Origin: Flavobacteriales bacterium
GTDB lineage: Bacteria > Bacteroidota > Bacteroidia > Flavobacteriales_E > Vicingaceae
Assembly (NCBI GenBank): GCA_002401955.1
Contig: NVUQ01000032.1
Span: 1 to 32,672 of the forward strand
Length of the DNA: 32,672 nucleotides
Direction of reading: 5' to 3'
Shown here: positions 8,762 through 16,754 of the stretch, in pieces
Numbering within the stretch: the stretch's first letter is position 1
How the letters are laid out: every line of letters begins with the position of its first letter
Notes under the pieces: generated by a model
Database searches by the model: none
Seen by the model: the letters and a program-made list of their open reading frames with translations, nothing else
What the model was told of the DNA's origin: nothing
Position numbers and translations under genes: made by a program

Positions 8762-9673
8762 ATGGAAAAAAGAACCAGACATATCATTTTTTCATTACTC
8801 TTATTATCAGTATTTCACATCTCTTTATTAATGCTTTTTAAAACAGTTAAACAAAAGAATGAAATCGTACAAGTGTTTGATCATTATGACAAAAACCCGA
8901 AACATTATAAATTTTTATTTCTAGGGACTTCTCATGTTAAAAGAGGTGTCAATATAACTATTGTAGACTCATCATACTCAATGGCATATTATGGTCAAAA
9001 TAATATTAATGCCTATTATTTATTAAAATACTTATTAGAAAATTATTCCAATAATTTCGAATACATCTGTTTACCAAATGACTTTGATTACTACTCTAAA
9101 CAAGCTTTATGTAATTTAAATAACATGTTTTTTTACAATCATTTTTTCGATTATGATGAATATGGGAAATTAAATAATTCATATTACCAAAGTAAAAAAG
9201 AAGAATTCCTACTCAATTATTTTCCTTATACTCAACTAAGAAAAATGTTAAAATCTAAAACAGAAAGGGCTACAAAAGGGAATAAAGATTTTTCATTAAA
9301 GAACATTAAAACCCGCCAAAAAATTGCACACGACTACATTTACAAAGGACATAAAATTAATCATGTGAATGACATTTACAATCCTCTTTCTATTGTATAT
9401 CTAGAAATGACACTTCAACTACTTAAAAAATATAATAAAAAGGCTATCTTTATTAATTACCCTTTATCCAATGAAATGAATCTAGAAATAGATGCTTTTG
9501 GCAATTATAATCATAAATCGGACAGTCTAATAATTAAATCCAAACATAAAATAATTGACCTATCCAAGGCATTTATCAAACATGATGAATATTTCTTTGA
9601 TGCACACCACCTCAATAAAAAAGGAGGAACTAATTGCTCTCACCTAATTCAAGAAAAATTTAACAACTATTAA
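8762..9673 (+). CDS. Membrane-anchored SGNH-like protein, partner of the MBOAT
   Basis: I place the start at ATG 8762, one base after the MBOAT stop; in-frame ATGs further upstream (8729) lie inside the MBOAT gene. The 303-residue protein has an N-terminal membrane anchor (about 7-27), then a likely periplasmic domain. FLFLGTSHVKRG (Ser57) matches the nucleophile block of SGNH/AlgJ-AlgX-type proteins, and DAHHLNKKGG near the C-terminus supplies the Asp280-x-x-His283 pair. In alginate and related systems such proteins complete O-acetylation outside the membrane. The middle is Tyr/Asn-rich and poorly conserved. Esterase activity is the alternative, but the tight MBOAT linkage favours transferase. 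Confidence 0.7.
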   Translation: MEKRTRHIIFSLLLLSVFHISLLMLFKTVKQKNEIVQVFDHYDKNPKHYKFLFLGTSHVKRGVNITIVDSSYSMAYYGQNNINAYYLLKYLLENYSNNFEYICLPNDFDYYSKQALCNLNNMFFYNHFFDYDEYGKLNNSYYQSKKEEFLLNYFPYTQLRKMLKSKTERATKGNKDFSLKNIKTRQKIAHDYIYKGHKINHVNDIYNPLSIVYLEMTLQLLKKYNKKAIFINYPLSNEMNLEIDAFGNYNHKSDSLIIKSKHKIIDLSKAFIKHDEYFFDAHHLNKKGGTNCSHLIQEKFNNY

Positions 9674-9698
9674 GTTTTAGCTAATATGAGAATCTACA

Positions 9699-10733
9699 AT
9701 GTTACAGTATAAAAAAAATATTAGTCCTAATCAACGATTTCAATTTGCGTACTTCCAAGTACTGGACCATTTTCTAGGTAGAGCAATCGGATTTAAAATC
9801 ACAAAAAAAACTCGCAAAAAATTTTACGAAAGATTATACGAAGAGTTAAAAAGTAAAGGGGAAGGAAAAACAATAGAAGTAGAAAGAGTAAAAAACATTT
9901 CTGAAAAGGAGTTTAAAGAGAAATATTTAAACCTCAACATACCCGTAATACTTGATGGTGCGGCTAAAAACTGGAAATGTGTAAGAGAATGGGACTTCGA
10001 TTATTTTATAGAAAAGCATGGTAGTGATAGTATCAAAGTTGTAGATGACATCCAAATGAATGCTACAGGAGAGGTAGAACGATCCTTTTACACTTCTAAC
10101 CTCAAATCAGAGTTAAATAACATAAAAGAAGGTAAAGGAAACTATTATCGTTTTTACCCGGTAATGAATAGACACCCTGAGCATTTAAAAGATATTGATG
10201 AGTCTTTTTTTAAAGCAAGAATAGAATGGTTTTCAACCTTTAAAGCATATCAAGTTTTTTTTGGAGGTAAAGGATCAATTACAAATTTTCATACTGCTAA
10301 TGCTTCTAATTTTTTCACACAAATTATGGGAGAAAAAGAATGGTACCTCTACCCCGTTTACTATTCTCCCATTATCGACCCTTCACCAACCGATGGTATG
10401 AGCAGGGGTGCACCTATCAGAACTAAAGAAGGGCCTTTTAATCCGTTCGAACCAAATTTTAATAATCCATACCACATATATAAATACATTGATATTTACC
10501 ATATGGTATTAAAGCCTGGGGATATTTTTTTTAATCCACCTTATTATTGGCACGCCATTAAAAATAATTCAGAATCAATTGGCATGGGATTTAGATGGAT
10601 AGCTCCTAAGTCAATTTTTAAAGTATCAAAACTTTATTTCATGCTTGATTTTTTCTCTAAAATTTGGATAAAAGCTTTTCAAGCATATCGAGACATTAAT
10701 GAGATGCATGCTAAGGATGCAAAAAAATTGTAG
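9699..10733 (+). CDS. JmjC/cupin_8 (FIH-like) protein with HxA in place of the HxD iron motif
   Basis: The 344-residue protein has the cupin_8 opening LNIPVILDGAAKNW (about 78-92) and the double-stranded beta-helix core. Against factor-inhibiting HIF, the 2-oxoglutarate and iron residues line up as Thr195, His198, Asn204, Phe206, Lys213 (GEKEWYLYP) and distal His285 (PPYYWHAIKN). The carboxylate iron ligand is replaced by Ala200: the motif is HTA (cat act gct, 10290-10298). Normal members hydroxylate proteins or small molecules. HxA/HxG with two His is known from 2-oxoglutarate halogenases, where chloride fills the vacant site, but loss of activity or a different oxygenase chemistry is equally possible. 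It lies 25 bp after the SGNH gene, as the last plus-strand gene of this operon, facing the AspH-like genes. Confidence 0.78.
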   Translation: MLQYKKNISPNQRFQFAYFQVLDHFLGRAIGFKITKKTRKKFYERLYEELKSKGEGKTIEVERVKNISEKEFKEKYLNLNIPVILDGAAKNWKCVREWDFDYFIEKHGSDSIKVVDDIQMNATGEVERSFYTSNLKSELNNIKEGKGNYYRFYPVMNRHPEHLKDIDESFFKARIEWFSTFKAYQVFFGGKGSITNFHTANASNFFTQIMGEKEWYLYPVYYSPIIDPSPTDGMSRGAPIRTKEGPFNPFEPNFNNPYHIYKYIDIYHMVLKPGDIFFNPPYYWHAIKNNSESIGMGFRWIAPKSIFKVSKLYFMLDFFSKIWIKAFQAYRDINEMHAKDAKKL

Positions 10734-10744
10734 CATTTTTCGAT

Positions 10745-11488
10745 CTACTTTCTTAGTCTATAAAAAAAAACTACAGGATAGATAAAAATAGCGCCAAAAC
10801 TCATGATAAATGAGTTTAAAAATCGTGGTAATTTATCTAAAATATTAGTCTTTTGAAATAAAAATTGTAATGCTAATGTTGTACGAATTTTTGCACATAT
10901 CCACTTTGCCTCACTCTGAAATTCAGGTCTAATGATATCTAAAACTAATATAATCCTTCTTTCATCAGTATTATTCCATGCATAATGTTGATGGGCATCA
11001 CAAAAAGCAAAAGGTTCTCCAACTTTCCATTCTCGTTTTATGTTCAACACTTCAAAGCCGCAATTCGGCAATCCACCTGGTATCAATAATGGAATATGAA
11101 TTCTAAACATCACATTAGAATCTCCAATATGTGGTTTTATATTCGAGCTATCATCTAATAGGCTATAACCAGCCGACACTAAAAATGGAATTTTATCTAA
11201 AACCTGATTGGTTTTAGGAAATTGTTTAAGGTTGTTTCTATTTATTTTTAACCATGATATAAGTGATATAAACTTCCATTTAGTTGGTTTATTAGCAAAG
11301 GTTGTATTTGAATACGGAACAAAAAGATCTTCTTTTCTATTTGTAATCTCTGCTTGAAAAATTGGAGTACTTTTTCTAATCAACTCGTACCATGGATAAT
11401 TTGATATATCAAAATAAGCAGGTTCGTTTCCTGAATATGTCCCATCAGAATCAAACGAAAACCATATTTTATCTGTTTGATCTTTCAA
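10745..11488 (-). CDS. Aspartyl/asparaginyl beta-hydroxylase (AspH/LpxO) family protein, membrane-anchored
   Basis: The 247-residue protein has all residues that define the family, with spacing equal to human AspH: Ser109, His120, Arg129 (+9), His131 (+11), His168 and Arg178 (+10), seen in KPHIGDSNVMFRIH and HQHYAWNNTDERR. These bind Fe(II) through two His only, and 2-oxoglutarate through Ser/Arg. The C-terminus is a hydrophobic segment (about 226-243) ending in basic RLRK, so the enzyme is probably anchored on the cytoplasmic face, as for LpxO, a lipid A acyl-chain hydroxylase of this family. Start is TTG at 11488, overlapping the upstream stop (TTGA). The convergent cupin_8 gene ends 11 bp away. 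The substrate could be a lipid, a peptide or a small molecule. Confidence 0.82.
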   Translation of the reverse strand: MKDQTDKIWFSFDSDGTYSGNEPAYFDISNYPWYELIRKSTPIFQAEITNRKEDLFVPYSNTTFANKPTKWKFISLISWLKINRNNLKQFPKTNQVLDKIPFLVSAGYSLLDDSSNIKPHIGDSNVMFRIHIPLLIPGGLPNCGFEVLNIKREWKVGEPFAFCDAHQHYAWNNTDERRIILVLDIIRPEFQSEAKWICAKIRTTLALQFLFQKTNILDKLPRFLNSFIMSFGAIFIYPVVFFYRLRK

Positions 11489-12228
11489 TTATGTTTTTTA
11501 ATAGTTCCAAATAATTTCTGATATGGGTATAAGAGTACCAACAAACAGAAAATATTAAAAATGATAACTCGATGCATCCATTTTGGTAAGTTTTTAATTT
11601 GTTTTGATTTTTCAAACAACAATTGTAAAACCAAAAAAGATCGAACTCTAAAACAAATGTATCTTCTTTGTGATTGATATTCATCTTTAATCACATCAAA
11701 AACTAGAATAATACGTTCAGTACTGCTGTAATTCCAAGCTGAATGAAGATTACCATCAACAAATGTTAGTAGTTCATTTTCTTTCCAAGGTTGAGCTTCT
11801 TCATTTACTTTAAAACCACAATTCGGAAGCCCCTCAGGGATTTTTATCCCTAAATGTGTACGATAAAACGTATTTGAATCTCCATGGTGTGGCTTAATTT
11901 CAGCACCTGATTTAAGTGTATTTATTGAAACTGAAACAATGTTTGAATTATTTTTAATAATAGAATGCAGAATAGGTACATGACTAAAAGTGCCATTCAC
12001 TTCAATTCCCCAAGTCTTAAAACTATACGTTTTCCACCCATCATGTTCTGCAAGACTATCTATAAAATAAGGCTTGAGTGCAAAATCAGGACGCTTTACA
12101 AGCTTTTCTACTTCTAATTTTAATAATGCCGATTTTGATGTGATTTGCGTACTCCAAGATAATTCTTCTTCAGTATAAAAATTGGGTTCATCTAGATAAT
12201 TACTAGACGTAAAATAGGCAAACCACAT
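11485..12228 (-). CDS. Aspartyl/asparaginyl beta-hydroxylase (AspH/LpxO) family protein, membrane-anchored paralogue
   Basis: I choose ATG 12228. The frame extends to a TTG at 12267, but that TTG sits inside a promoter -7 box (TAACTTTG, 12272-12265). The product is then 247 residues, like its neighbour. Numbered from this start, the family residues are His114, Arg123 (+9), His125 (+11), His162 and Arg172 (+10), in KPHHGDSNTFYRTH and LHSAWNYSSTER. The C-terminus has a hydrophobic segment (about 219-238) followed by a basic tail, suggesting a membrane anchor. It is translationally coupled to the next AspH-like gene. LpxO-like lipid hydroxylation is the best-informed guess, but no substrate can be read from the sequence. 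Confidence 0.8.
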   Translation of the reverse strand: MWFAYFTSSNYLDEPNFYTEEELSWSTQITSKSALLKLEVEKLVKRPDFALKPYFIDSLAEHDGWKTYSFKTWGIEVNGTFSHVPILHSIIKNNSNIVSVSINTLKSGAEIKPHHGDSNTFYRTHLGIKIPEGLPNCGFKVNEEAQPWKENELLTFVDGNLHSAWNYSSTERIILVFDVIKDEYQSQRRYICFRVRSFLVLQLLFEKSKQIKNLPKWMHRVIIFNIFCLLVLLYPYQKLFGTIKKHN

Positions 12229-12264
12229 TTTTAGCTTATGTTTCAAAATCCTTTTATTTAAATC

Positions 12265-12292
12265 CAAAGTTAATTAAATTTACACTATTCAA
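12265..12292 (-). promoter_or_regulatory. Promoter for the two minus-strand AspH-like genes
   Basis: Read on the minus strand, TTG (12292-12290) is followed by 17 bases and then TAACTTTG (12272-12265), a full match to the Flavobacteriales TTG-N17-23-TAnnTTTG pattern. The expected RNA start falls about 30 bases before ATG 12228. Confidence 0.5.
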
Positions 12293-12294
12293 TT

Positions 12295-12328
12295 TTTGTT
12301 TAGAAACAAGATTATTGTTCTAAACAAA
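12295..12328. promoter_or_regulatory. Perfect 11-bp dyad between divergent AspH-like genes (operator candidate)
   Basis: TTTGTTTAGAA (12295-12305) and TTCTAAACAAA (12318-12328) are exact inverted copies 12 bases apart. The dyad touches the -33 of the minus-strand promoter and overlaps a possible plus-strand -33 TTG (12315-12317), which is followed after 23 bases by TAATTTTC (12341-12348). A dimeric regulator bound here could control both directions. Confidence 0.4.
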
Positions 12329-12429
12329 GTTTTAAATATTTAATTTTCGACTAACGAAACGACCATACAATTAAATTATAGCATAAGAAAACCAACTGTT
12401 TTTCAAGCCCTGTATTCCATATAAAACCT

Positions 12430-13125
12430 ATGAAATCAAAAGAATTATCGAACAATATCATTTCTCATTTTAGAAAAAATGTTTTTCCATGGACAAAGCT
12501 TTTGGAAGATAATTGGAAATCTATTCAGGGAGAAATGCAACTTATTTTAGATTATCCGAAAAATGTAAAGCATAAAAACAGATGGTTTCTAGCACACCCG
12601 CATTATGTAAAATCTAATTCTAAAGAAGGGTGGAAAACTTATGAGTTTTATTTTTTTGGAATTAAACAATTGAACCACTGCCTCAATTGCCCTAAAACTT
12701 ACGAGCTATTACAGCAAATTCCAGAGTTAGTTACTGCTCAATTTTCTGTATTAAATCCTCACACTAAAATTGAGCCTCATAAAGGTTACACCACAATGGT
12801 TTTACGAAACCATTTAGCGTTAGAAATTCCTTCTCAAGAATTATGTAAAATAAAAGTAGAAAACGAAGAGGCTTCTTGGGTTGAAGGGGATATCATAACA
12901 TTTGATGATTCAAAAATGCACGAAGCCTGGAATTTATCTGACAAAAGAAGAATTGTACTAATGATTGATGTTGCCAATCCTGAAAGTAAATACACTGCCA
13001 AGCAAATTAACCAGTATAAGATAGAAAACCTAGACGACCCCTTTTTGTTAAGTATTGCAGATAAAAAAAATTGGTTAGCGTGGTTAGAAAAAGGTGAATT
13101 CCCAGATAATGTTTTAGTAGAATAG
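12430..13125 (+). CDS. Aspartyl/asparaginyl beta-hydroxylase family protein, soluble paralogue
   Basis: The 231-residue protein is the third member of the family in a row but lies on the opposite strand. The iron and 2-oxoglutarate residues are intact: His117, Arg126 (+9), His128 (+11), His164 and Arg174 (+10), in EPHKGYTTMVLRNH and MHEAWNLSDKRR. It lacks the C-terminal hydrophobic tail of the other two and ends in a polar, acidic stretch, so it is probably cytosolic. It is divergent from the other pair across a 200-bp promoter region with a perfect dyad. It may act on a soluble or carrier-bound substrate; the nearby ACP is a conceivable carrier but that is speculation. Confidence 0.8.
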   Translation: MKSKELSNNIISHFRKNVFPWTKLLEDNWKSIQGEMQLILDYPKNVKHKNRWFLAHPHYVKSNSKEGWKTYEFYFFGIKQLNHCLNCPKTYELLQQIPELVTAQFSVLNPHTKIEPHKGYTTMVLRNHLALEIPSQELCKIKVENEEASWVEGDIITFDDSKMHEAWNLSDKRRIVLMIDVANPESKYTAKQINQYKIENLDDPFLLSIADKKNWLAWLEKGEFPDNVLVE

Positions 13126-13144
13126 CTTTAAACTATTTCTGTTT

Positions 13145-13756
13145 TTATTTCAGCATATTATTAATTTCATCAAGGTTGTTTTGCGATACTGTCCCAGTAT
13201 AAACCAACTCTTTACCATCAGGATGAAGTCTATCCAATATATCTGAATAAGGCTGAATCGCAGTTAAATAAGATTTTTTCGTTAACTCCATAACAATTGT
13301 CTCCTCATCTTCAGATAGTTTACTATAACCTAACCTCTTATTATATTCTATTGCAGATTTATTGGATTTTAACATCCTAACAATTGATCGATCAAAAGAT
13401 TTTAACAATAAAATTGAAAAGTTAATAAGTATCATACTCGCAATAACAGGAGTTGGAGTATACCAAACATCTACATCAGAAATAAAAATTCCTCCTTCTC
13501 CTACGTTCTTTTCAATACTTACATTTTTTGAATTAATGAGTCCAACTCTTTTACCTCTTTCATCAATTATTATAAAATAATAATTTAACTTATTATTGAT
13601 TGAATTGAACCATTTGTTTTGCATTTCTGGAGTTATTTCATCTGTAAAAAGCATTTTATTCTGGATAAAATGCTCATTCCTCCATAGCCTTACCTCTTCA
13701 ATATCTTCTATTGTTAAACGTTTTAAGGTTACTCCGTATTGAGATAAGGTTAACAT
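13145..13756 (-). CDS. GNAT family N-acyltransferase
   Basis: The 203-residue protein has a GNAT fold pattern of the RimJ/RimL-like branch: VTLKRLTIEDIEEVRLWRN at the start, a central strand region FIIIDERGKRVGLINS, and the C-terminal SNKSAIEYNKRLGYSKL typical of acyl-CoA-binding GNATs acting on amino sugars. The C-terminal 40 residues extend past the usual domain. It is the last gene of the six-gene minus-strand operon and overlaps the GT2 stop by 7 bp. In O-antigen and flagellin-glycan loci such enzymes acylate the amino group of a nucleotide-activated sugar. Here the neighbouring KAS III/ACP/SDR genes could provide a special acyl group. Confidence 0.75.
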   Translation of the reverse strand: MLTLSQYGVTLKRLTIEDIEEVRLWRNEHFIQNKMLFTDEITPEMQNKWFNSINNKLNYYFIIIDERGKRVGLINSKNVSIEKNVGEGGIFISDVDVWYTPTPVIASMILINFSILLLKSFDRSIVRMLKSNKSAIEYNKRLGYSKLSEDEETIVMELTKKSYLTAIQPYSDILDRLHPDGKELVYTGTVSQNNLDEINNMLK

Positions 13757-14679
13757 TTTTTATCATCAACAGAATAATGTGGTTTTTTATTTACAATACT
13801 ATTAATTCTTGAAATATAAATACCTAAAACTCCTATTCCTATAAGAATGATCCCCGTGCTAAAAAGTACAGATACTATTACAGAAGTAAACCCTAATTCT
13901 GCTCCTAAAAATATTTTTTTCAATAAATAGTATGTCCCAATGATGAAATTCAATAACGACATAGAAAATCCTAAAGTAATAAACCATTGAAGAGGCCTTG
14001 TAGAGGTATAAAGTCCAACATGGAAAGTCATTCTGATTAAGCGAAAAAGACTATATCGTGATTTCCTACTTTGTTTATTCTCATTCAATTTTAAATTTAT
14101 AAACTCAGGAGTAGGTGCATACCATAGAAAAATCTCATCTAACCAAACAAAACTATACTTATGCTTTTTAAGGTGTTGGACAACATCAGTTCCCAACAAT
14201 CTAAAACTAGAACCTTTGGCTTTATCTTCACCTTCATTTTTAGATAAAAACCGATAAAATCGTGTTAAAGTTTTTCTAATTATTTGATATTCATCATTTG
14301 GATATACCCCGTAAATAACCTTAGCATTTGTTTCCTTTTTAAAAGTTAACAGCTTTTCAATATCAGCCACATCATGCTCTAAATCATCATCCATTGTAAT
14401 GATATTTTGTCCAATTGCATGCAACATTCCACACATAGTGGCCTCATGTTGTCCAAAATTTTTAGTGAACCGAATTATTTTAATTTTTTTGGGAGTATTT
14501 TTTTGCAACTCACTTAAAATTTCCCATGAATTGTCTATAGATCTATCATCCACATAGATTACTTCATAAGTATATTCTTTTTGATTCATGAAGCTAACAA
14601 TCTGATGATTTAACTCAACAAGTGTTTCTTCTGCATTAAAAATAGGTATTACTATTGATATGGCTACTTCTTGATTCAT
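13750..14679 (-). CDS. Family 2 glycosyltransferase with C-terminal membrane segments (GtrB/DPM-like)
   Basis: The 309-residue protein opens with ISIVIPIFNAEETL and has VIYVDDRSIDNSW (about 40-52) and the metal-binding IITMDDDLEHD (Asp97-Asp99), the hallmarks of a GT2 GT-A fold. Two hydrophobic segments near the C-terminus (about 230-255 and 265-290) match the polyprenyl-phosphate glycosyltransferase type, which loads a sugar onto undecaprenyl phosphate for later transfer on the periplasmic side. The ATG overlaps the SDR stop (ATGA). A GT-C transferase able to use such a donor is encoded at 3181-5166; a link between the two is possible but not shown. Confidence 0.85.
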   Translation of the reverse strand: MNQEVAISIVIPIFNAEETLVELNHQIVSFMNQKEYTYEVIYVDDRSIDNSWEILSELQKNTPKKIKIIRFTKNFGQHEATMCGMLHAIGQNIITMDDDLEHDVADIEKLLTFKKETNAKVIYGVYPNDEYQIIRKTLTRFYRFLSKNEGEDKAKGSSFRLLGTDVVQHLKKHKYSFVWLDEIFLWYAPTPEFINLKLNENKQSRKSRYSLFRLIRMTFHVGLYTSTRPLQWFITLGFSMSLLNFIIGTYYLLKKIFLGAELGFTSVIVSVLFSTGIILIGIGVLGIYISRINSIVNKKPHYSVDDKKC

Positions 14680-15422
14680 TTACTACCTAGGGTTAATCCT
14701 CCATCTAACACAATATTTTGCCCTGTAACCCACCTGCTTCTATTGGATAATAAAAACGCAATTGTATTGGCAACATCTATTGGCTCTCCAAAACCCAATG
14801 GATAATTTTTTTCATATTTTTCTAATTCTTCTGCACTGGAGGCCTTTAAGGTCTCTTCAAATATATTGGTTTTTACTAATCCTGGAGAAATGCAATTAGA
14901 TCGAACTTTCTTGGCTGAATGCTCTAAGGCAAGTGTTCTAGCATAAGCTTCTAATGCGGCTTTTGCACTGGTATATAAAGCCCCTCCTTGATAAGGGAAT
15001 TGACTAGAAATAGAAGATATAAAAACAAAAGAGCACCCTTCTGCAATCTTTTTTTGTTTCAATAAAGCTGAATTCAATAAAGCTTGTGCCTTAAAATTAA
15101 TGTCAAAAACGGTTTTAATATGTTTTTCCGTAATAAACTTTAAAGGAAATGGATATATTATTCCTGCAGCATTAACAACACCCTCTAATTTTGGTAAACT
15201 AGCAATTAATGCCGTTCGCTCTTCCTCTATTGTTAGGTCTGCTTGAAATATATTCGGTTCTCTTTTTAATTGAGCTTTTGTTTCTTCTAATTTTTCAAGA
15301 TTTCTTCCTGTTAGTATTAAATCTGCTCCTAAATCATCTAAAAGAATAGCTGTTTCTCTTCCTATTCCAGAAGATGCTCCTGTAATTATTATGTTTTTAT
15401 TTTTTAACTCTAAAAAATCCAT
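14676..15422 (-). CDS. Short-chain dehydrogenase/reductase (FabG-like)
   Basis: Start taken at ATG 15422 because it couples to the KAS III stop (TAATG, one shared base); a longer in-frame start at 15461 lies inside the KAS III gene. The 248-residue product has the cofactor loop TGASSGIG (14-21), NAAG in the 80s, Ser137, and the catalytic Tyr150-x-x-x-Lys154 (YTSAK), ending with VTGQNIVLDGG typical of classical SDRs. Between a KAS III/ACP set and sugar genes, reduction of a 3-oxoacyl-ACP to 3-hydroxyacyl-ACP is the most natural role. Sugar keto-reduction is the alternative. Confidence 0.85.
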   Translation of the reverse strand: MDFLELKNKNIIITGASSGIGRETAILLDDLGADLILTGRNLEKLEETKAQLKREPNIFQADLTIEEERTALIASLPKLEGVVNAAGIIYPFPLKFITEKHIKTVFDINFKAQALLNSALLKQKKIAEGCSFVFISSISSQFPYQGGALYTSAKAALEAYARTLALEHSAKKVRSNCISPGLVKTNIFEETLKASSAEELEKYEKNYPLGFGEPIDVANTIAFLLSNRSRWVTGQNIVLDGGLTLGSK

Positions 15423-16474
15423 TAAACAGTTATTATGGGTAAACAAACCATTGGAGAGCACTTAATTGACAATGTTGCCCATGATAATCCTACTCCAAAA
15501 CCACACATCAACACCTTGTTTTCTTTCTGTTCCATTTCTTTATTTAATTGAGCACAAATGGTTAAAGGAATTGAAGCGGAAGACGTATTACCATAGTCTT
15601 TTAATGAATATGGCGTTTGTTCTTTGCTAAATTTCAACTTTCTTCGAATCGTTTCATTCATTAACAAATTGGCTTGATGCATCACAAAATAGTCATAATC
15701 TTCTGAAGTAGACTTTGTTTCTTCTAATGTTTCTTCTATTAGTTTCGGAACTTTCGTAACCGAAAAATTAAACACTTCTAAACCATCTAATTCTAAATCT
15801 AAATCACATCGATTAATTCCGGCACTTATTTCTTTTACATCAAAAGATGATGGCGTTACTTTATTTCGAATTCCACCGTCTCTAATAATAATTGTTTCAA
15901 ATCCTGCCCCATCACTTTTTAAGTTAAAAGAGCCTCCACATCCTTCTGACCATTCAATAGCTGTAGCAGTTCCTGCATCACCAAATAAAGGGTAAGTACT
16001 TTTATCTTTTTCAGAAACGGTAGATGAAGATACATCTCCAACTAACAACAAGGCTTTTCGAAGGTTGCCAGAATTAACTAAACTGGCAACAATTGAGAGC
16101 CCATAAATATAGCCTGAACATCCTAAACCTACATCAAAAGCCATACAAGAGGATTTTAACCCTAATTTATTCTGAAGAATAATTGCTGTAGCTGGCAAAT
16201 AATAATCTGGTGATTGGCTAACAAAAACTAATACATCAATTTCAGATTTATCCCAATCTAATTTATCTAATAGTCGATTTGCTGCTACTTCACAAAGATC
16301 TGAAGTTGTTGTTGTTTTATCTGCGATATGTTTTCTTTCTATACCTGTTGTTTTAATTAATAATTTTTTTTCCAATGAATTAAGATGCTTGTATTCTGAA
16401 TTTTCGACAACAGTTGAAGGAACAGCAGAAGCAATTCCAGAAATCTTCCAATTATCTACATTCAACTGAGCCAT
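15422..16474 (-). CDS. 3-oxoacyl-ACP synthase III (KAS III) family protein, copy 1
   Basis: The 350-residue protein has the full Cys-His-Asn triad: Cys119 in DVGLGCSGY, His in VMHQANLLMN and Asn in DYGNTSSASIP. KAS III enzymes join an acyl-CoA starter with malonyl-ACP by decarboxylative condensation. The start ATG overlaps the ACP stop by one base. A second KAS III lies just beyond the ACP. Two dedicated condensing enzymes with their own carrier protein, outside the main fab genes, point to a special short or hydroxylated acyl group and not to bulk fatty acid synthesis. Confidence 0.88.
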   Translation of the reverse strand: MAQLNVDNWKISGIASAVPSTVVENSEYKHLNSLEKKLLIKTTGIERKHIADKTTTTSDLCEVAANRLLDKLDWDKSEIDVLVFVSQSPDYYLPATAIILQNKLGLKSSCMAFDVGLGCSGYIYGLSIVASLVNSGNLRKALLLVGDVSSSTVSEKDKSTYPLFGDAGTATAIEWSEGCGGSFNLKSDGAGFETIIIRDGGIRNKVTPSSFDVKEISAGINRCDLDLELDGLEVFNFSVTKVPKLIEETLEETKSTSEDYDYFVMHQANLLMNETIRRKLKFSKEQTPYSLKDYGNTSSASIPLTICAQLNKEMEQKENKVLMCGFGVGLSWATLSIKCSPMVCLPIITV

Positions 16475-16707
16475 TATTTTTTTGTCTTAATTATTTCAAA
16501 TAAACTTTTAATAGAAGTTGCTTCTCTAACTTCTTCTGGTGATAACATGACATCATACTCAGCATCAACTAGAGCAATAACAACAAGCATATGCATAGAG
16601 CTCCACCATTCCATATCTTTAATATGTGTATCTGGGTCAAGATCTCCAACATTATAATCTTCACTAAACTCTTCTTTAATTTTCCCTACAAATTCATCTA
16701 ATCCCAT
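16474..16707 (-). CDS. Acyl carrier protein
   Basis: Start taken at ATG 16707; the longer frame from 16782 reads through the end of the upstream KAS III gene and has no ACP-like sequence. The 77-residue protein is acidic and has the ACP helix II region WSSMHMLVVIALVDAEY, which aligns to the usual DSLDxVELxxALExxF, with Ser37 as the expected phosphopantetheine site. DSL is replaced by SSM, so the attachment motif is atypical, as often seen in dedicated carrier proteins of specialised pathways. It sits between two KAS III genes. Confidence 0.82.
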   Translation of the reverse strand: MGLDEFVGKIKEEFSEDYNVGDLDPDTHIKDMEWWSSMHMLVVIALVDAEYDVMLSPEEVREATSIKSLFEIIKTKK

Positions 16708-16754
16708 CTTTATATAATTTACATTCAAAAAAAAACAATAAAAGTACAATCTTT

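Noticed and set aside
12229..12267. TTG start at 12267 giving a 260-residue AspH-like protein
   Set aside because: The TTG is part of the -7 box TAACTTTG of a full promoter match; ATG 12228 gives a length equal to the neighbour's.
15423..15461. Longer SDR frame starting at 15461
   Set aside because: The extra 13 residues lie within the KAS III coding sequence and precede a standard SDR N-terminus; ATG 15422 is coupled to the KAS III stop.
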